From Cohnella algarum (GTDB taxonomy: Bacteria; Bacillota; Bacilli; Paenibacillales; Paenibacillaceae): a DNA stretch of 64,000 bases. A program made the position numbers and the translations under genes. Below are positions 63,839-64,000 of the stretch, in pieces; within the stretch, counting starts at the first letter, position 1, and each line of letters begins with the position of its first letter. The DNA lies in contig NZ_JAFHKM010000002.1 of assembly GCF_016937515.1 (NCBI RefSeq), positions 2,971,001-3,035,000 of the forward strand, read 5' to 3'. Under the pieces are notes generated by a model. That model did no database searches. It saw only the letters and a list, made by a program, of their open reading frames with translations, and was not told where the DNA came from.

Positions 63839-64000
63839 ATGGGAGTTGACGTACTTGTATCGCAGCTGGCTGAAAATCTGAAAGCCATCGAGGACTCGAC
63901 GGGTAAGAGCTCTGATGTGGTGATTCGAAGCATCCTAGGCGTTCGGACATCATTTGCACTGGTTTACATTGAAGGGTTGGTCGACACTGACATCTTCAAT
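63839..64000 (+). CDS. GerA-type germination protein, 3' partial
   Basis: The first 54 residues run to the window edge. MGVDVLVSQLAENLKAIEDS, then TGKSSDVVIRSILGVR and FALVYIEGLVDT match the N-terminus of GerA-family germinant receptor A subunits (LVYxxGLxD). ATG 63839 lies 8 bases after AGGAG; the AGG is the very end of the IS630 element (63826-63828), so the ribosome site spans the junction. A second germination locus thus begins here, after the IS630 element, with no sign of its native promoter. Confidence 0.8.
   Translation, partial: MGVDVLVSQLAENLKAIEDSTGKSSDVVIRSILGVRTSFALVYIEGLVDTDIFN

Overview
The window looks like accessory DNA from an endospore-forming member of the Bacillota (class Bacilli). 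The reasons are two spore-germinant receptor loci, a Spo0E-like phosphatase, a sigma-K-type fragment, Shine-Dalgarno sites close to AAGGAGG, and Gram-positive style conjugation genes. No rRNA or tRNA was recognised, so I do not name a genus. The window holds at least seven recognisable insertion elements and many broken genes.

Layout. 1-6.1 kb: conjugation module of an integrative element (coupling protein, small membrane pilin-like protein, VirB6-like, PrgI-like, VirB4-like), with a convergent HTH regulator and a Spo0E-like gene inserted in it. 6.3-11.3 kb: a resolvase remnant, then a possible sulfate/bicarbonate transport locus (SulP between two ArsR regulators, divergent from a cysteine-rich protein and a FabH-like enzyme) carrying repeated TATTTGAAT-type sites. 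11.3-15.3 kb: an IS21 element with broken istA, an IS200 remnant and a decayed IS1595. 16.5-18.9 kb: ba3-type cytochrome oxidase (IIa, II, I). 19-21 kb: small membrane proteins. 21.1-24.9 kb: a germinant receptor operon in B-A-C order.

25.3-31.4 kb is a coherent reactive-sulfur (persulfide) regulon: thioredoxin, TauE/SafE exporter, four rhodanese-type proteins (one fused to a persulfide-dioxygenase domain), two TusA, two DsrE, a CsoR/CstR-type repressor and a DUF302 protein. Four 16-bp ATAC-N8-GTAT sites precede its transcription units. 31.5-33.3 kb: a two-component system. 34.4-38.0 kb: an NlpC/P60 protein, a CcdA/ResA redox pair and a thioredoxin-GerM-like fusion. 38.5-43.6 kb: a response regulator and a second integrative-element segment (two sigma-like factors, a DUF6075 protein, a broken CwlT-like hydrolase).

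43.8-59.2 kb (minus strand) is the most interesting part. It is an ABC-three-component (ABC-3C) type conflict operon: nuclease-like effector, middle component, DUF3732-type SMC-like ATPase, then a DEAH helicase with a PD-(D/E)xK-like C-terminus. The helicase is split by four mobile elements (IS1380, a DUF6431/DDE/ATPase transposon, IS21, IS1202-like). Precise target duplications let the ancestral gene be reassembled. 59.9-62.3 kb: a SHOCT-type small protein, a large serine recombinase and a sigma-K fragment ending where skin-type elements split sigK. 62.6-63.8 kb: IS630. 63.8-64 kb: the start of another GerA-type gene.

At least nine genes carry single-base deletions in homopolymer runs, most of them C or G. 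Some 'pseudogenes' may therefore be consensus errors of the assembly rather than real lesions.
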